Assembly: GCA_964413055.1 (NCBI GenBank)
Contig: CAYPRB010000002.1
Location: 1-64,000, forward strand
Source of the DNA: UBA3102 sp964413055
GTDB taxonomy: Bacteria > Bacillota > Desulfotomaculia > Desulfotomaculales > Pelotomaculaceae
Length of the DNA: 64,000 nucleotides
Direction: 5' to 3'
The notes beneath the pieces were generated by a model that searched no databases, had not been told where the DNA came from, and saw only the letters and a list, made by a program, of their open reading frames with translations. A program made the position numbers and the translations under genes. Numbering within the stretch: position 1 is the stretch's first letter; every line of letters begins with the position of its first letter. This document shows, piece after piece, positions 1 through 8,737 of this stretch.

Positions 1-440
1 GAATGGCTAAATCAAAGGACAGATGAAGATACCCTATTCTTTGGAGTCGTTATAGTGTTTGTTGTAAGATAAAAATACCGAAAGTTGCAATTGGAAATTC
101 CATAGTATTGCAAAAATCCATTGCAGGCATGCCCCACAATCAATATCCTTGTATTTGATGACAATTACAATAATGGCTTATGCCTTTGTTATCAGTTTCT
201 TCAGTCAATTAGTGAGAAAATTAGTAAGGCATTTTTCCGGTATTATAACCCTTATCAGCTTGTCCTGATCTATAATCACCGGATTGAATTATAACAGTAA
301 GGTCGCGAATCAAGAATTACGGGGAATCAAGGTGCCTGTCCCCGTGAATCTCGTGATTTATTGGTAAGCTTCGTCAACTATTATTACCAGTTCAAAGGGA
401 AGTTTAAAATTTATCATTTGGGCAATCTCAGTATTAATGG
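1..440. other. Window-edge intergenic stretch
   Basis: No convincing gene is seen. The first 72 bases read without a stop as a hydrophobic tail ending in TAA at 70-72, so the end of a plus-strand gene cut by the window edge is possible but unproven. Around 320-350 the motif GGTGCCTGTCCCC lies between GGGG-rich segments, resembling the short imperfect palindromes often dispersed between Firmicute genes. Nothing else stands out. Confidence 0.4.
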
Positions 441-1244
441 TTATCTTTGGAGCACTTTGATATTTCGTGCAACAGCTATATTGGCAATAAGGGAGTTTAA
501 TTGGATTATCGAAGACCTACCTTGGCTTAGATCATCCAGTCGCCGATTAGCCGCTGGATGGTAATGCCTACCGTTTTGTTCCGCAAGCTTGCCTGCCTTA
601 ATTGCTTCGCCTAAATAGTCTGATTCTTGGAGCCTCTTTTCATGAGGAATTGGATTTAAAATCAGATTATGCCCCCGAACTATTGAGCCTAACTCTTCAT
701 TGCTTAAGGCCTGTTTAAGTTGCGTTTCATGCCTCACGAACACGTAACCATCACAAAACTTTGTACCGACCCCAAATGTTTTTACCCTATTGTTATGCAG
801 CCAGCCTATAGTCCCAGGAATATCCAGCATATCTTTGGGCGAGGTCGCCACCAGAGTTATTTCTGTTTTCGCCAAGGCAGGAAGGTCATAGCAAAGGCGT
901 TCCTCAATAATATCTCCAATTCCTCCTATGCCTGCGCTTACAACTATCGGGCATTCTACATCCCGGGCAACTGTTATGGCAGCTGAGGCGGTGAGGAACC
1001 CATTAACCCCCTCTTTAATACCTTCATATAGGTTCAACCCGTCTATTCTTCGCCAGAATTTAGTTTGATCTTTATAACCAAGAAAATCCTCTATTGAACC
1101 TAGAATAATGCGTCCTTTTTGCAACCAGGTTACAAGTGCATCATCTGGCCATAGCTCTTTTATCTGCTTGCTGCTGACAGATACCAATCCTTGCCCTAAT
1201 AAGGCTGTTTCCACGACAAAATTTGTAGAACTCTGCATGGACAT
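441..1244 (-). CDS. Pseudouridine-5'-phosphate glycosidase-like protein (PsuG/IndA family)
   Basis: PsuG cleaves pseudouridine 5'-phosphate to uracil and ribose 5-phosphate in the cytoplasm. The 267-residue product follows the family along its whole length: the N-terminal VVETALLGQGL stretch corresponds to the ALESTIISHGM region of E. coli PsuG, SAGIGGIGD to ATGGIGGVHR, ALAKTEITLVATSPKDMLDIP to the ELA-xx-VTVVCAGAKSILD segment with the Lys retained, and NPIP plus a C-terminal LNSLIANIAVA to the family end. It is about 40 residues shorter than E. coli PsuG (about 310) and divergent, so substrate is uncertain. No PsuK-type kinase adjoins it; the PfkB-family kinase at 5.3 kb resembles Pfk-2, not PsuK. 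The start is the first of two close ATGs, with only a weak purine stretch upstream. Confidence 0.72.
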   Translation of the reverse strand: MSMQSSTNFVVETALLGQGLVSVSSKQIKELWPDDALVTWLQKGRIILGSIEDFLGYKDQTKFWRRIDGLNLYEGIKEGVNGFLTASAAITVARDVECPIVVSAGIGGIGDIIEERLCYDLPALAKTEITLVATSPKDMLDIPGTIGWLHNNRVKTFGVGTKFCDGYVFVRHETQLKQALSNEELGSIVRGHNLILNPIPHEKRLQESDYLGEAIKAGKLAEQNGRHYHPAANRRLDDLSQGRSSIIQLNSLIANIAVARNIKVLQR

Positions 1245-1480
1245 AATCTCATTCCCATATAAAAACTAATGATCATATACCACCGAATCGGTTTGGGATG
1301 TTTGGCATTGACGAAAACAATTTTAAAGGTAAACTTATAACTCATAACCTAAAAAGATTTAATGTATTACTAGTAGTTATTATATATTTATTCTATTATA
1401 TTGGAAAGAGTGAATATACGCAGCTTGGCTGGATTGCCCCGGAAAACCCTCCGGGCGAGTCCTTGCTGTCCTGCTCCGGT

Positions 1481-1523
1481 GACTGTCCGTTTATTTCTCC
1501 GGCAGCCACTGGGTTGACTTCAT
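1481..1523 (-). mobile_element. Fragment of an IS66 tnpA gene
   Basis: Read on the minus strand, this segment starts with ATGAAGTCAACCCAGTGGCT, the same string found inside the IS66 tnpA gene at 15301, and continues through GCCGG-AGAAATAA-CGGACAG with few changes. It is a short inverted remnant; no terminal repeats are visible here. It implies that a related IS66 element once occupied this spot. Confidence 0.55.
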
Positions 1524-1529
1524 GAGATA

Positions 1530-1571
1530 CCCGCAGAGCTGGTTTTAATGCCGGCTTTGCGGGGTTTTTTC
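1530..1571 (+). terminator. Rho-independent terminator
   Basis: CCCGCAGAGC pairs with GCTTTGCGGG (one G-T pair) across a 14-base loop and is followed by TTTTTT. It isolates the glycosyltransferase fragment downstream from upstream transcription. Confidence 0.6.
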
Positions 1572-1701
1572 TTATATGGGGGTTTAAATTACAAAAAAAT
1601 TAGAATATTCCTAATAGATTTCTAAGAACTCTTTTTGGTATTATGCTGACAAGTTCAAATATGAACTGGATCCGGAATCTATTAGGAAGGAGGCATGCCC
1701 T

Positions 1702-2340
1702 ATGTTTTCTCCTCAAAGTAAGAAAGGTAAAGTTGCAAGTTGGGATGCACAGATTGCTTTTGTCAGCAGTTGCCTGCCTCGAAAATGCGGGATCGCGACT
1801 TTTTCGACCCACCTAAGCCAAGCTCTTGAAAAAAATATGGGACCTGATACGGCTTCCTTTATTGCCATGAATAATAATGGGCGCTATGATTATCCCTCCC
1901 AAGTTATTGATGAGATCGAGCAGGACAACCTGAATGATTACTACAAGGCTGCCAGGATAATTAACTCCTCCGAGGTTGACGTGGTATCCCTGCAGCACGA
2001 GTATGGTCTTTTTGGAGGACCCGATGGGATCTATATCAAATTGTTTTTAAAGCATTTAGAAAAACCGGTGGTCACGACCTTTCATACTGTCTTGAAAAGC
2101 CCCAGCCCCGGGCAGAAAAAGGCATTCAAGGGAGTAGCCGCTTATTCTCAGGCGTTGGTGGTAATGAACAAGCTGGCCATTTCTTTTATGACAGAGGATT
2201 CTCTGCTGAGCGGAGCAGTAACGCGCATCGGCATGGATGGTACCGGGCATGACTATATTTGTGCCGGTGAAGAAACCACTTCAAAGATCGAGGCTCCGAA
2301 TCATTTGTCGTCCATTGAGATAATTTTGGAAACATCATAA
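1702..2340 (+). CDS. N-terminal part of a family 4 glycosyltransferase (truncated)
   Basis: Residues 15-165 match the N-terminal (acceptor-side) Rossmann half of GT4/group 1 glycosyltransferases: IAFVSSCLPRKCGIATF, then LQHEYGLFGG and KPVVTTFHTVL. Family members normally run on through a nucleotide-sugar binding half to 400 or more residues; here homology stops after the VVMNKLAISFM segment and about 45 unrelated residues follow before the stop. Donor-binding residues are therefore absent and the product should not be an active transferase. Start is ATG 1702 behind GGAAGGAGG. The stop lies 75 bases before the P-type ATPase start. The CTAATAGATT/AATCTATTAG inverted pair at about 1610 and 1675 brackets its upstream region. 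Confidence 0.65.
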   Translation: MFSPQSKKGKVASWDAQIAFVSSCLPRKCGIATFSTHLSQALEKNMGPDTASFIAMNNNGRYDYPSQVIDEIEQDNLNDYYKAARIINSSEVDVVSLQHEYGLFGGPDGIYIKLFLKHLEKPVVTTFHTVLKSPSPGQKKAFKGVAAYSQALVVMNKLAISFMTEDSLLSGAVTRIGMDGTGHDYICAGEETTSKIEAPNHLSSIEIILETS

Positions 2341-2415
2341 AGATAGGCAGGTTAACCCAGGTTGAGATATCCGGCACTGAAGGAACCAAGTAAAAAAGGA
2401 GTCAACTTTGAAACT

Positions 2416-5112
2416 ATGTCAGAAACAGATATAACCAAAGAGAAAAAGGCCAAGTGGCATAGCATGGACGGGGAAGCTGTTGTAAAGAAGCTGGGAACCT
2501 CAGTGGAGGAAGGCTTGACAGCTGATGAAGCAGCGATACGCCTTAATAAATACGGCAAGAACAAAATTCCTGATCCAAAAAAGACAAGCACATTAATGCG
2601 TTTTCTTACCCAGTTTAATAATGTGTTGATGCTGCTGTTAATGGGGGCAGCCCTGGTTACTTCCCTTCTGGGTTACTGGATTGACGCAGCAATAATCATT
2701 GCTGTTGTGTTCATTAATGCCCTGATCGGCTTTATCCAGGAGGGCAAGGCAGCGGAAGCAATCGAAAGTATTAAGAAAATGCTTACTTTGCAGGCAGTGG
2801 TAATCAGGGATTGTGCCCGTCAAACAATAAATGCGGAAAATATCGTGCCCGGTGATATTGTTATTCTCAAGTCAGGTGACAAGGTTCCTGCAGATGCCCG
2901 CATCCTTAAAACGAAAAACCTCCGCTTGGAAGAAGCGCCCCTTACAGGCGAATCCACAGATGTAAATAAAACCCCGGATGTAGTCGCCGCTGACGCTGTG
3001 CTTGGCGACCGGAAAAACATAACATATTCGGGTACCATGGTTACAGCGGGAGAAGGAACGGTTGTAGTGGTTGCCACCGGGGCAGATACGGAAATTGGCA
3101 AAATTTCACGTATGATTTCCGAAGTTGAAGCGTTGACCACACCCCTGCTGCAAAAAATGGATCGTTTCGGGAAATTGCTGTCCGTATTCATCCTGGCACT
3201 GGCAGCAGTGTTTTTTGCCTTTGGTTTTTTTCTTAGAGATTATACGCTTATGGAACTGTTTATGATGGTGATCAGCCTTGTGGTGGCAGCAATACCTGAG
3301 GGACTGCCGGCTATTATCACCATTGCCTTAGCCATTGGCGTACAGCGCATGGCCAGGCGTAACGCCATTATTCGAAGATTACCTTCCGTGGAAACGCTTG
3401 GCTCAGTGAATGTGATTTGTTCAGATAAAACGGGAACGCTTACGCGCAATGAAATGACGGCAAAAACGGTCATTACAGCCGATCAAATTTACGAAATAAG
3501 CGGGTCGGGGTACAAACCGGAAGGGAAGATATGTAAAGGGGAAGCGGAGGTCGACGTTAAGGGAGAGACCGTTCTGAAGCGGCTGATACAATGCATCCGT
3601 ACCTGCAATGAAGCAAACGTGTATGAGGGAGAAAACGGTCTTTGGAAGCTTGAGGGAACACCGACCGAAGGCTCATTAATGACGCTGGCATACAAGGCCG
3701 GCTTCCAGGATTTCAATCCCCGGCGTCTTGACTCCATACCGTTTGCATCGGAGCGGAAATATAGTGCCACTTTAAATAAATATGAGAACAGGCGCTTTAT
3801 CTATGCCAAAGGGGCACCGGAAAGACTTTTGGAGATGTGCCCCTTTCAGTTTACAGGTGATGGAAACAAAGAGCTTGCTCTCCCTTTCTGGGAAGAAAAA
3901 ATTAAGTCCATGGCAGAGCGGGGCGAAAGAGTAATTGCCGCGGCATACAGGGAAGCGGATGAGGCAATGACCGGCCTGAAAGAGAGTGATGTAAAGAATG
4001 AGCTCGTATTTCTCGGGTTAATGGGAATTATTGATCCGCCACGTGATGAAGTCGTTGCGGCTGTCGAGGAATGCAAAGGGGCCGGTATACGGGTCATTAT
4101 GATTACAGGTGATCATGCCATTACGGCACAGGCAATCGCGGAAAAGCTGGGAATCGGCAAAGGTAAAAAGGCCGTAACGGGCTCGGAAATTGAAAGCATG
4201 GATGACAGCGAGCTTGCTGAGGTTGCCATGGGCAACGATGTTTTTGCCAGAACTGACCCGGTGCATAAGTTGCGGCTGGTAAAAGCCCTGCAGGCCAACA
4301 ACTTGCTCTGTGCCATGACCGGTGACGGTGTCAATGATGCGCCTGCTCTGAAACGTTCAAATATCGGTATTGCCATGGGCATTAAAGGGACAGAGGTTAC
4401 GAAAGATGCCTCAGAAATGATATTAACGGACGACAATTTTGCCTCTATTGTTAATGCTGTGGAAGAAGGAAGAACCGTTTACCAAAACATCAAAAAAACC
4501 ATCCTTTTTATTCTTCCCACTAATGGAGCAGAGGCATTTGTCCTGATGGCAGCAGTGTTGATGGGTGCTACTCTGCCCATCACACCGGTACAAATCCTTT
4601 GGGTGAACATGGTAACTGCTGTCACGCTGGCCCTGACACTGGCCATAGAACCCATGGAAAAAAGAATAATGACCCAACCCCCCCGCCTGCCGGATGAACC
4701 TATACTAGGCGGTTACTTTATCTGGCGTATTGCCTTTGTCTCGTTACTGATCGGTGGCATAAGCCTCGCCGCTTTTTGGTTCCACTACACGGGTGGACAA
4801 AACATTGATCTTTCCCGCACGCTTGCCGTAAATATGCTTGTTTCCGGACAGTTATTCTACTTATTTAATTGCCGAAAGATACTTGGACCCAGTCTAAGCA
4901 GGGGTTTCTTTGATAACAAATATACGTTTTTAGCCGTTGGAGTACTGATCCTGTTCCAGTTGTTATTTACTTACGCTCCTTTCATGAATACTCTCTTTGG
5001 CACAACCCCGATTAACGGTTTACATTGGTTGCTTGTTTTACTTGGGGGCTTATTAATATTCCTTATAGTCGAGGTAGAAAAGTTTTTTGCAAATAAGCTG
5101 GCGGGCAATTAA
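2416..5112 (+). CDS. Type II P-type cation-transporting ATPase (Ca2+-ATPase-like)
   Basis: An 898-residue membrane pump using ATP to move cations. Order of features: N-terminal cation ATPase domain, TM1-2, actuator loop with the TGES motif (LTGESTDV), TM3-4 with PEGLP (Glu295), phosphorylation motif SDKTGTLT (Asp337), nucleotide-binding domain with KGAPE, hinge TGDGVNDAPA, and six C-terminal TM helices. M5 keeps the N-x-x-E pair (NGAE) of SERCA, but M6 reads WVNMVTAV: Asn731 and Thr734 are kept while the SERCA Asp800 position is Ala735. Ion choice is therefore open. The start used is ATG 2416, with AAGGAG 14 bases upstream; a TTG at 2362 would add 18 atypical residues. It stands alone as a gene. 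Confidence 0.9.
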   Translation: MSETDITKEKKAKWHSMDGEAVVKKLGTSVEEGLTADEAAIRLNKYGKNKIPDPKKTSTLMRFLTQFNNVLMLLLMGAALVTSLLGYWIDAAIIIAVVFINALIGFIQEGKAAEAIESIKKMLTLQAVVIRDCARQTINAENIVPGDIVILKSGDKVPADARILKTKNLRLEEAPLTGESTDVNKTPDVVAADAVLGDRKNITYSGTMVTAGEGTVVVVATGADTEIGKISRMISEVEALTTPLLQKMDRFGKLLSVFILALAAVFFAFGFFLRDYTLMELFMMVISLVVAAIPEGLPAIITIALAIGVQRMARRNAIIRRLPSVETLGSVNVICSDKTGTLTRNEMTAKTVITADQIYEISGSGYKPEGKICKGEAEVDVKGETVLKRLIQCIRTCNEANVYEGENGLWKLEGTPTEGSLMTLAYKAGFQDFNPRRLDSIPFASERKYSATLNKYENRRFIYAKGAPERLLEMCPFQFTGDGNKELALPFWEEKIKSMAERGERVIAAAYREADEAMTGLKESDVKNELVFLGLMGIIDPPRDEVVAAVEECKGAGIRVIMITGDHAITAQAIAEKLGIGKGKKAVTGSEIESMDDSELAEVAMGNDVFARTDPVHKLRLVKALQANNLLCAMTGDGVNDAPALKRSNIGIAMGIKGTEVTKDASEMILTDDNFASIVNAVEEGRTVYQNIKKTILFILPTNGAEAFVLMAAVLMGATLPITPVQILWVNMVTAVTLALTLAIEPMEKRIMTQPPRLPDEPILGGYFIWRIAFVSLLIGGISLAAFWFHYTGGQNIDLSRTLAVNMLVSGQLFYLFNCRKILGPSLSRGFFDNKYTFLAVGVLILFQLLFTYAPFMNTLFGTTPINGLHWLLVLLGGLLIFLIVEVEKFFANKLAGN

Positions 5113-5276
5113 ACAAATCACGGTATCCCCTCACCTTTTCTAATACGGGCCTTGCTGCAAAGCTTTACACAGAAATGGTAAAACCTGAATTAGAGCCTTT
5201 GGATCAAGAACAAGCATTTTGTGCTGGCAAATGGACCTTTAAATATTATATTTCCTGTAAGTCGGGAGGGCTGTAC

Positions 5277-6215
5277 ATGAAAACTATCGTGACAATATCA
5301 ATAAATCCAGCGATCGACAAGAGTTCAAGTGTTGCGCATGTCGTGGCCGAGCGAAAACTCTATTGCAAACGGCCTCGTTTTGAGCCAGGAGGGGGCGGGG
5401 TGAATGTCTCCCGGGCCATAAAAAAGCTGGGAGGGGAAGCTACGCTCCTTTATCCCACAGGAGGACTGACAGGACAAAGACTTCAAGAACTCCTGAATGA
5501 AGAAGGCCTGGCTCATCGACCGCTTCCCATTGAGGGATCGGTCCGGGAGAATCTGGTGATTTTAGAGGAATCCACCGGTCAGCAGTATCGCTTTGGAATG
5601 CCGGGCCCGGAGTTTCAGAAAAAAGAATGGGAACAATTCCTTCATGAATTATCGGCCATAGAGCCTTCACCAGATTATCTGGTGGCTAGCGGGAGCCTTC
5701 CTCCGGGTGTGCCCGCTGACTTTTTTGCACAGGTGGCGCGGGTTGGAAAGAACAAGGGGGCTAAAACGATCATCGACGCTTCGGGGGAAGCCCTGGAGAA
5801 GGCCATCCAGGATGGAGTGTATCTGATCAAGCCCAATGTTCGTGAATTTAGGGAGTTGGTCGGCGAGGATATCACAGAGGAATCACAGATCAAGGCGGAG
5901 GCCCAAAAGATGGTCAGGAGCGCCCGGTGCGAAGTGCTGGTCATTTCCCTCGGCGCAGCAGGTGCCTTGATGGTTTCGGAAGAGATTGCTGAACACATCC
6001 TGCCGCTGACCGTGCCGATTGTCAGTAAGGTTGGGGCCGGAGACAGCATGGTGGCCGGTATCGTCTTAAGCCTTGCCCGGGGTAAGCCGCTCAGGGAATC
6101 CATCCTCTTCGGCGTGGCAGCCGGCACGGCAGCTGTCATGACGCCGGGAACGGAATTGTGCCGGAGGGAAGATGCTGAAAGGTTGTATAAAGGCATGGTT
6201 TCAGGGTGTAAATAA
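5277..6215 (+). CDS. pfkB: 6-phosphofructokinase, PfkB type
   Basis: Phosphorylates fructose 6-phosphate in glycolysis. The 312-residue product matches E. coli Pfk-2 throughout: N-terminal ISINPAID, FEPGGGGVNVSRAI (ribokinase-family signature 1), QYRFGMPGPE, ASGSLPPGVP, IKPNVREF, and the C-terminal signature VGAGDSMVAG with the catalytic Asp. The GGGGVNVSRAI and QYRF-MPG strings favour Pfk-2 over 1-phosphofructokinase. The start is ATG 5277 because GGGAGGG sits seven bases upstream; the reading frame is open further upstream but without a usable site. A strong terminator follows at 6334. The gene stands alone; no fructose PTS genes are nearby. Confidence 0.88.
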   Translation: MKTIVTISINPAIDKSSSVAHVVAERKLYCKRPRFEPGGGGVNVSRAIKKLGGEATLLYPTGGLTGQRLQELLNEEGLAHRPLPIEGSVRENLVILEESTGQQYRFGMPGPEFQKKEWEQFLHELSAIEPSPDYLVASGSLPPGVPADFFAQVARVGKNKGAKTIIDASGEALEKAIQDGVYLIKPNVREFRELVGEDITEESQIKAEAQKMVRSARCEVLVISLGAAGALMVSEEIAEHILPLTVPIVSKVGAGDSMVAGIVLSLARGKPLRESILFGVAAGTAAVMTPGTELCRREDAERLYKGMVSGCK

Positions 6216-6333
6216 TACTTCTTCTGCTGCTTAATCGGAGACTTGTTGGTCTGCCCCCAAATTTTGTTCCAGTTTTAAAGTTAGTTTATCATCCCGGTGG
6301 TGATGAGAGAGAGAAAGGCATCATACAATAAGG

Positions 6334-6366
6334 AAGCCCTTATAATAAGGGCTTTTCGTGTTTTTC
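6334..6366 (+). terminator. Rho-independent terminator after pfkB
   Basis: AAGCCCTTA pairs with TAAGGGCTT around a three-base loop, followed by TTCGTGTTTTT. The rest of the 6216-6630 stretch is AT-rich and holds no recognisable gene; it presumably contains the promoter of the toxin-antitoxin pair. Confidence 0.8.
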
Positions 6367-6630
6367 AGCAGGACATTTTTTTGTGATTTATGAGATAATG
6401 GTTTTAATTGAAAAATCGAATTAGATCTAATAAACGTAGTGTTGATGCAGCATTAATATTTTTATTTATGCAATAAAAAGGCTGTTTCAAGCGTTAATGA
6501 TGTAAAGGGAGCTACTTAATGATTATATTTACGTTTTTAGCGTAGATATAGATGAATAAACCATTGATCATGTAGGCAAATTATGATATGGTATGACTAT
6601 AAGCATTGCTCTAGAAAGTGGGTGTTTTTA

Positions 6631-6909
6631 GTGGGAGAAACCATCAGGCCATCAGCTGATTTAAGAAATCATTATAATGAGATCTCTAAGCAGTGTCGTG
6701 AATCAAGGGAAGCTGTCATTATTACGGTGAATGGACGCGGAGATACGGCTGTGCTGGGATTACAGGATTATTACCAAATGAAATCCGAATTGGAACTCCT
6801 GCGTACCCTGGCAGAAGCAGAGGAAGATGTAAAAAATGGAAGGGTTGCGCCAATGCAGAATACGTTTGAGGATATCCGTTCAGCCTTACGGGAAAGGCAG
6901 GATGGATGA
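6631..6909 (+). CDS. Type II antitoxin, Phd/YefM family
   Basis: A 92-residue product starting V-GETIRPSADLRNHYNEISKQC, matching the Phd/YefM N-terminal DNA-binding fold (IRPSADLRNxYNEIS), followed by the VNGRGDTAVLGLQDYYQM segment. The family represses its own operon and neutralises the partner toxin through its C-terminal tail, here charged and about 30 residues long. GTG 6631 is chosen because AAAGTGGGTG precedes it; upstream in-frame ATG 6583 lacks a site and adds residues not in the family. Its TGA overlaps the toxin ATG (ATGA), the usual coupling in such pairs. Confidence 0.85.
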   Translation: MGETIRPSADLRNHYNEISKQCRESREAVIITVNGRGDTAVLGLQDYYQMKSELELLRTLAEAEEDVKNGRVAPMQNTFEDIRSALRERQDG

Positions 6910-7217
6910 AATACAAAATCATAAGAACCGATAAGGCAGATGAGCAGCTTAGAGAGATCATTTTTTATATTGCCGATGATTCTGGGAGCGTGGATATTGC
7001 TTTAAAATATCTGGACAAAATTGAAACTGCCATTAGAAGACTGGAAGATTTTCCAGCATCGGGCAGTATTCCAAGATATGCAATTTTGCGCAGACAGGGT
7101 TATAGTGTTCTTGTCGTGGAACGCCATCTAGTTTTTTATAAAATCAATGAGGGAGAAAAGACAGTGACAATATATGCCGTTGTTGATGGAAGGCGAGAGT
7201 ATCTAAATTTAGTATAG
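6906..7217 (+). CDS. Type II toxin, RelE/ParE family
   Basis: A 103-residue protein with the ParE/RelE layout: N-terminal YKIIRTDKADEQLREIIFYIADD helix pair, central IETAIRRLEDFPASGSIPRYAILRRQGYSVLVVERHLVFYKI and C-terminal VTIYAVVDGRREYLNLV. The R-x-x-P-H/R-Y-x-VFY-I pattern fits ParE-like toxins (gyrase targeting) or RelE-like RNases; sequence alone does not settle which. Translationally coupled to the antitoxin by a four-base overlap. The gene ends 15 bases before an IS66 end, so transposition may have shaped the 3' flank, but the reading frame looks complete. Confidence 0.85.
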   Translation: MKYKIIRTDKADEQLREIIFYIADDSGSVDIALKYLDKIETAIRRLEDFPASGSIPRYAILRRQGYSVLVVERHLVFYKINEGEKTVTIYAVVDGRREYLNLV

Positions 7218-7231
7218 CAAAGCATTACCGG

Positions 7232-7308
7232 CGGAAAAACGCGCTGAATAAATAGTTTAATTGTTCCCCCACCTGGGTAGGTTTTTGGTGGGGTTATTTT
7301 ACGCTTAC
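7232..7308 (+). mobile_element. Solo right end of an IS66-type element
   Basis: The segment GAATAAATAGTTT through TTATTTTACGCTTAC repeats, with a few changes, the right end of the IS66 derivative at 15432-15497. Read outward-in it begins GTAAGCG, the typical IS66 terminal start. No left end or transposase gene accompanies it here. Confidence 0.65.
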
Positions 7309-7422
7309 GGATAGCTAAATTAAAATTGTAATAAAATGGAAGGTAGGTAAGAATGGGGAAATACAATAAAGTTATATATCGTGAAATTCAAAGACCACAT
7401 TAAATTTGGATATGGGCATTAG

Positions 7423-7566
7423 CCCTACTTTTTGCTTCATTTTCTTGGTACCAGCGTTGCCAGCGGTTTGGAAAGAGGTTACCAAAATATTGATTGGACC
7501 AAATTCCGGGAAGATATTGATCGAGAAAAAATGATTAAAATTATTAACTGGACGATGCTGTTTTAA
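7423..7566 (+). pseudogene. Remnant of a TetR-type regulator C-terminus
   Basis: In one frame the stretch reads ...GLERGYQNIDWTKFREDID followed by REKMIKIINWTMLF and a stop. This pattern (W-x-KFRE-x-ID-x-x-K-x-x-x-II-WT) is common in the C-terminal ligand domain of TetR regulators of Clostridia. No HTH part or start is present upstream; a stop at 7420 closes the frame. It is best read as a leftover. The rest of the 7218-7924 stretch holds the IS66 end, an unrecognised short open stretch near 7698-7793 and the duplicated gene end at 7855. Confidence 0.4.
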
Positions 7567-7854
7567 AATCCTTATAACACAGTGCTTTCCCCATTGGCAA
7601 TACAAATAAAACCCAGAAAATAATCAGAAAATGCTAATAGTATTCTGAGCATACCCTTTGATACTATAACATGCAGTATAAAAAGACTTCTAGTTGGACC
7701 GCCTATGGGCTTCTTCGGGCTCTTTCGCGATGTTTTTATTAAATGGGAAGCGTTTGAGTATGACCAGGTGGAACTATTGCGGGCGACGAGATAACTAAAC
7801 GGCAAAGGGGGATCCAGATGACTAAACAAGTCGTTAACAGGAAAGTCGTTAGAG

Positions 7855-7900
7855 TGATATGAAGTGCCCAAAATGTGGTTTGTCAATGGTCAGAGTATAA
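7855..7900 (+). repeat. Partial upstream copy of the zinc-ribbon gene's 3' end
   Basis: These 46 bases equal 8101-8146 with one substitution (GTATAA versus GTGTAA at the end). They encode DMKCPKCGLSMVRV and the stop. The copy ends 24 bases before the start of the intact gene, so this is the surviving tail of a tandem duplicate. Confidence 0.85.
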
Positions 7901-7924
7901 TTTGACAGAAAGGAGATGATTTTA

Positions 7925-8146
7925 ATGCCAAGAGGAGACGGAACAGGTCCAGCTGGCCCAGGTAGCGGTCAAGGCCGGCAATCTAAAAGAGGGCAAGGTG
8001 GAGGAAGAATGGGCGGTCCTTCAAGTGCAGGTCCGGGAGGCTTTTGTGAATGTCCGAAGTGTAAAACAAAAGTACCGCATCGATTTGCAGTGCCTTGCAC
8101 TGATATGAAGTGCCCAAAATGTGGTTTGTCAATGGTCAGAGTGTAA
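7925..8146 (+). CDS. Small glycine-rich zinc-ribbon protein (MPRGDGTGP N-terminus)
   Basis: A 73-residue protein. The N-terminus MPRGDGTGPAGPGSGQGRQ is the same type as that of DUF5320-like proteins; the protein at 63352 starts MPRGDGTGP too. Its C-terminal half has two CxxC pairs, CPKCKTKVPHRFAVPC and CPKCG, a likely zinc ribbon. Function unknown; such proteins often sit near NifX-like and metal-cofactor genes. ATG 7925 is chosen because AAAGGAG lies 10 bases upstream; ATG 7916 lies inside that site. The 3' end is duplicated upstream at 7855-7900, evidence of a tandem copy that was mostly deleted. Confidence 0.7.
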   Translation: MPRGDGTGPAGPGSGQGRQSKRGQGGGRMGGPSSAGPGGFCECPKCKTKVPHRFAVPCTDMKCPKCGLSMVRV

Positions 8147-8426
8147 TAGATTTCTAAGCACTCTGTCATGGGGATTACCCATCCCGTGGAAAAGAAAAAT
8201 AACGGTGAAACATACCGGCAAAGTCGGGAATCACATGTAAAAAACTAAAACTTACCCGGAATGTCCTTTTCATCGATGTATTTGTGGATGATGAAGCTAT
8301 GGGCTGTTATGTGGGCGTTGCCTTTGGTCGCTAGATGGGATGGGGCAACGTCTTCAAACAATATAAAGTGGAATGCACCTGATTGCGGAAATCACGAGTT
8401 GGTTTTTCTTAAAGGATGTGTGTTCA

Positions 8427-8600
8427 TTGGACTCAAAAATACTCTTAAGGCAAATCGAAAAAAAGAGAGCGGATATTAACGAGTTATATGAGAACAATGT
8501 TTTTTTGACTGATGATAAAATTTTGCTTGAAAGCCGGAAACTGGATGAGTTATTAAATATGTTTACAAGTATGCAAAACGGTAAATTAGAAAATTGCTAA
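8427..8600 (+). CDS. Spo0E-like aspartyl-phosphate phosphatase
   Basis: The 57-residue product MDSKILLRQIEKKRADINEL...LTDDKILLESRKLDELLNMF has the Spo0E family pattern: a first helix LxxxIExxRxxLNxLY, a short loop, and a second helix with S-x-x-L-D-x-L-I. Family members dephosphorylate Spo0A~P and so delay sporulation, which supports a spore-forming host. The TTG start at 8427 is inferred because AAAGGA ends 10 bases upstream and it gives a typical family length; an ATG at 8373 would add 18 residues that do not match the family. The region between 8147 and 8426 shows only frame-broken scraps. Confidence 0.72.
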   Translation: MDSKILLRQIEKKRADINELYENNVFLTDDKILLESRKLDELLNMFTSMQNGKLENC

Positions 8601-8737
8601 TAGATTTCTTAGTATGCTGTTTGCTAATATAAATGTTAAGAATAATAATGGTGTTATATCAATCTTCTTTAATTAATCGGTAATTTAACACTTATTCAAG
8701 ATCTAAAGAAATTCACCAGATAAGGGAAGAGATTAAA

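Noticed and set aside
1298..1525. 75-codon plus-strand frame ending in a proline/serine-rich tail
   Set aside because: Its last third is the antisense of an IS66 tnpA fragment, and the first part is AT-rich with no ribosome site.
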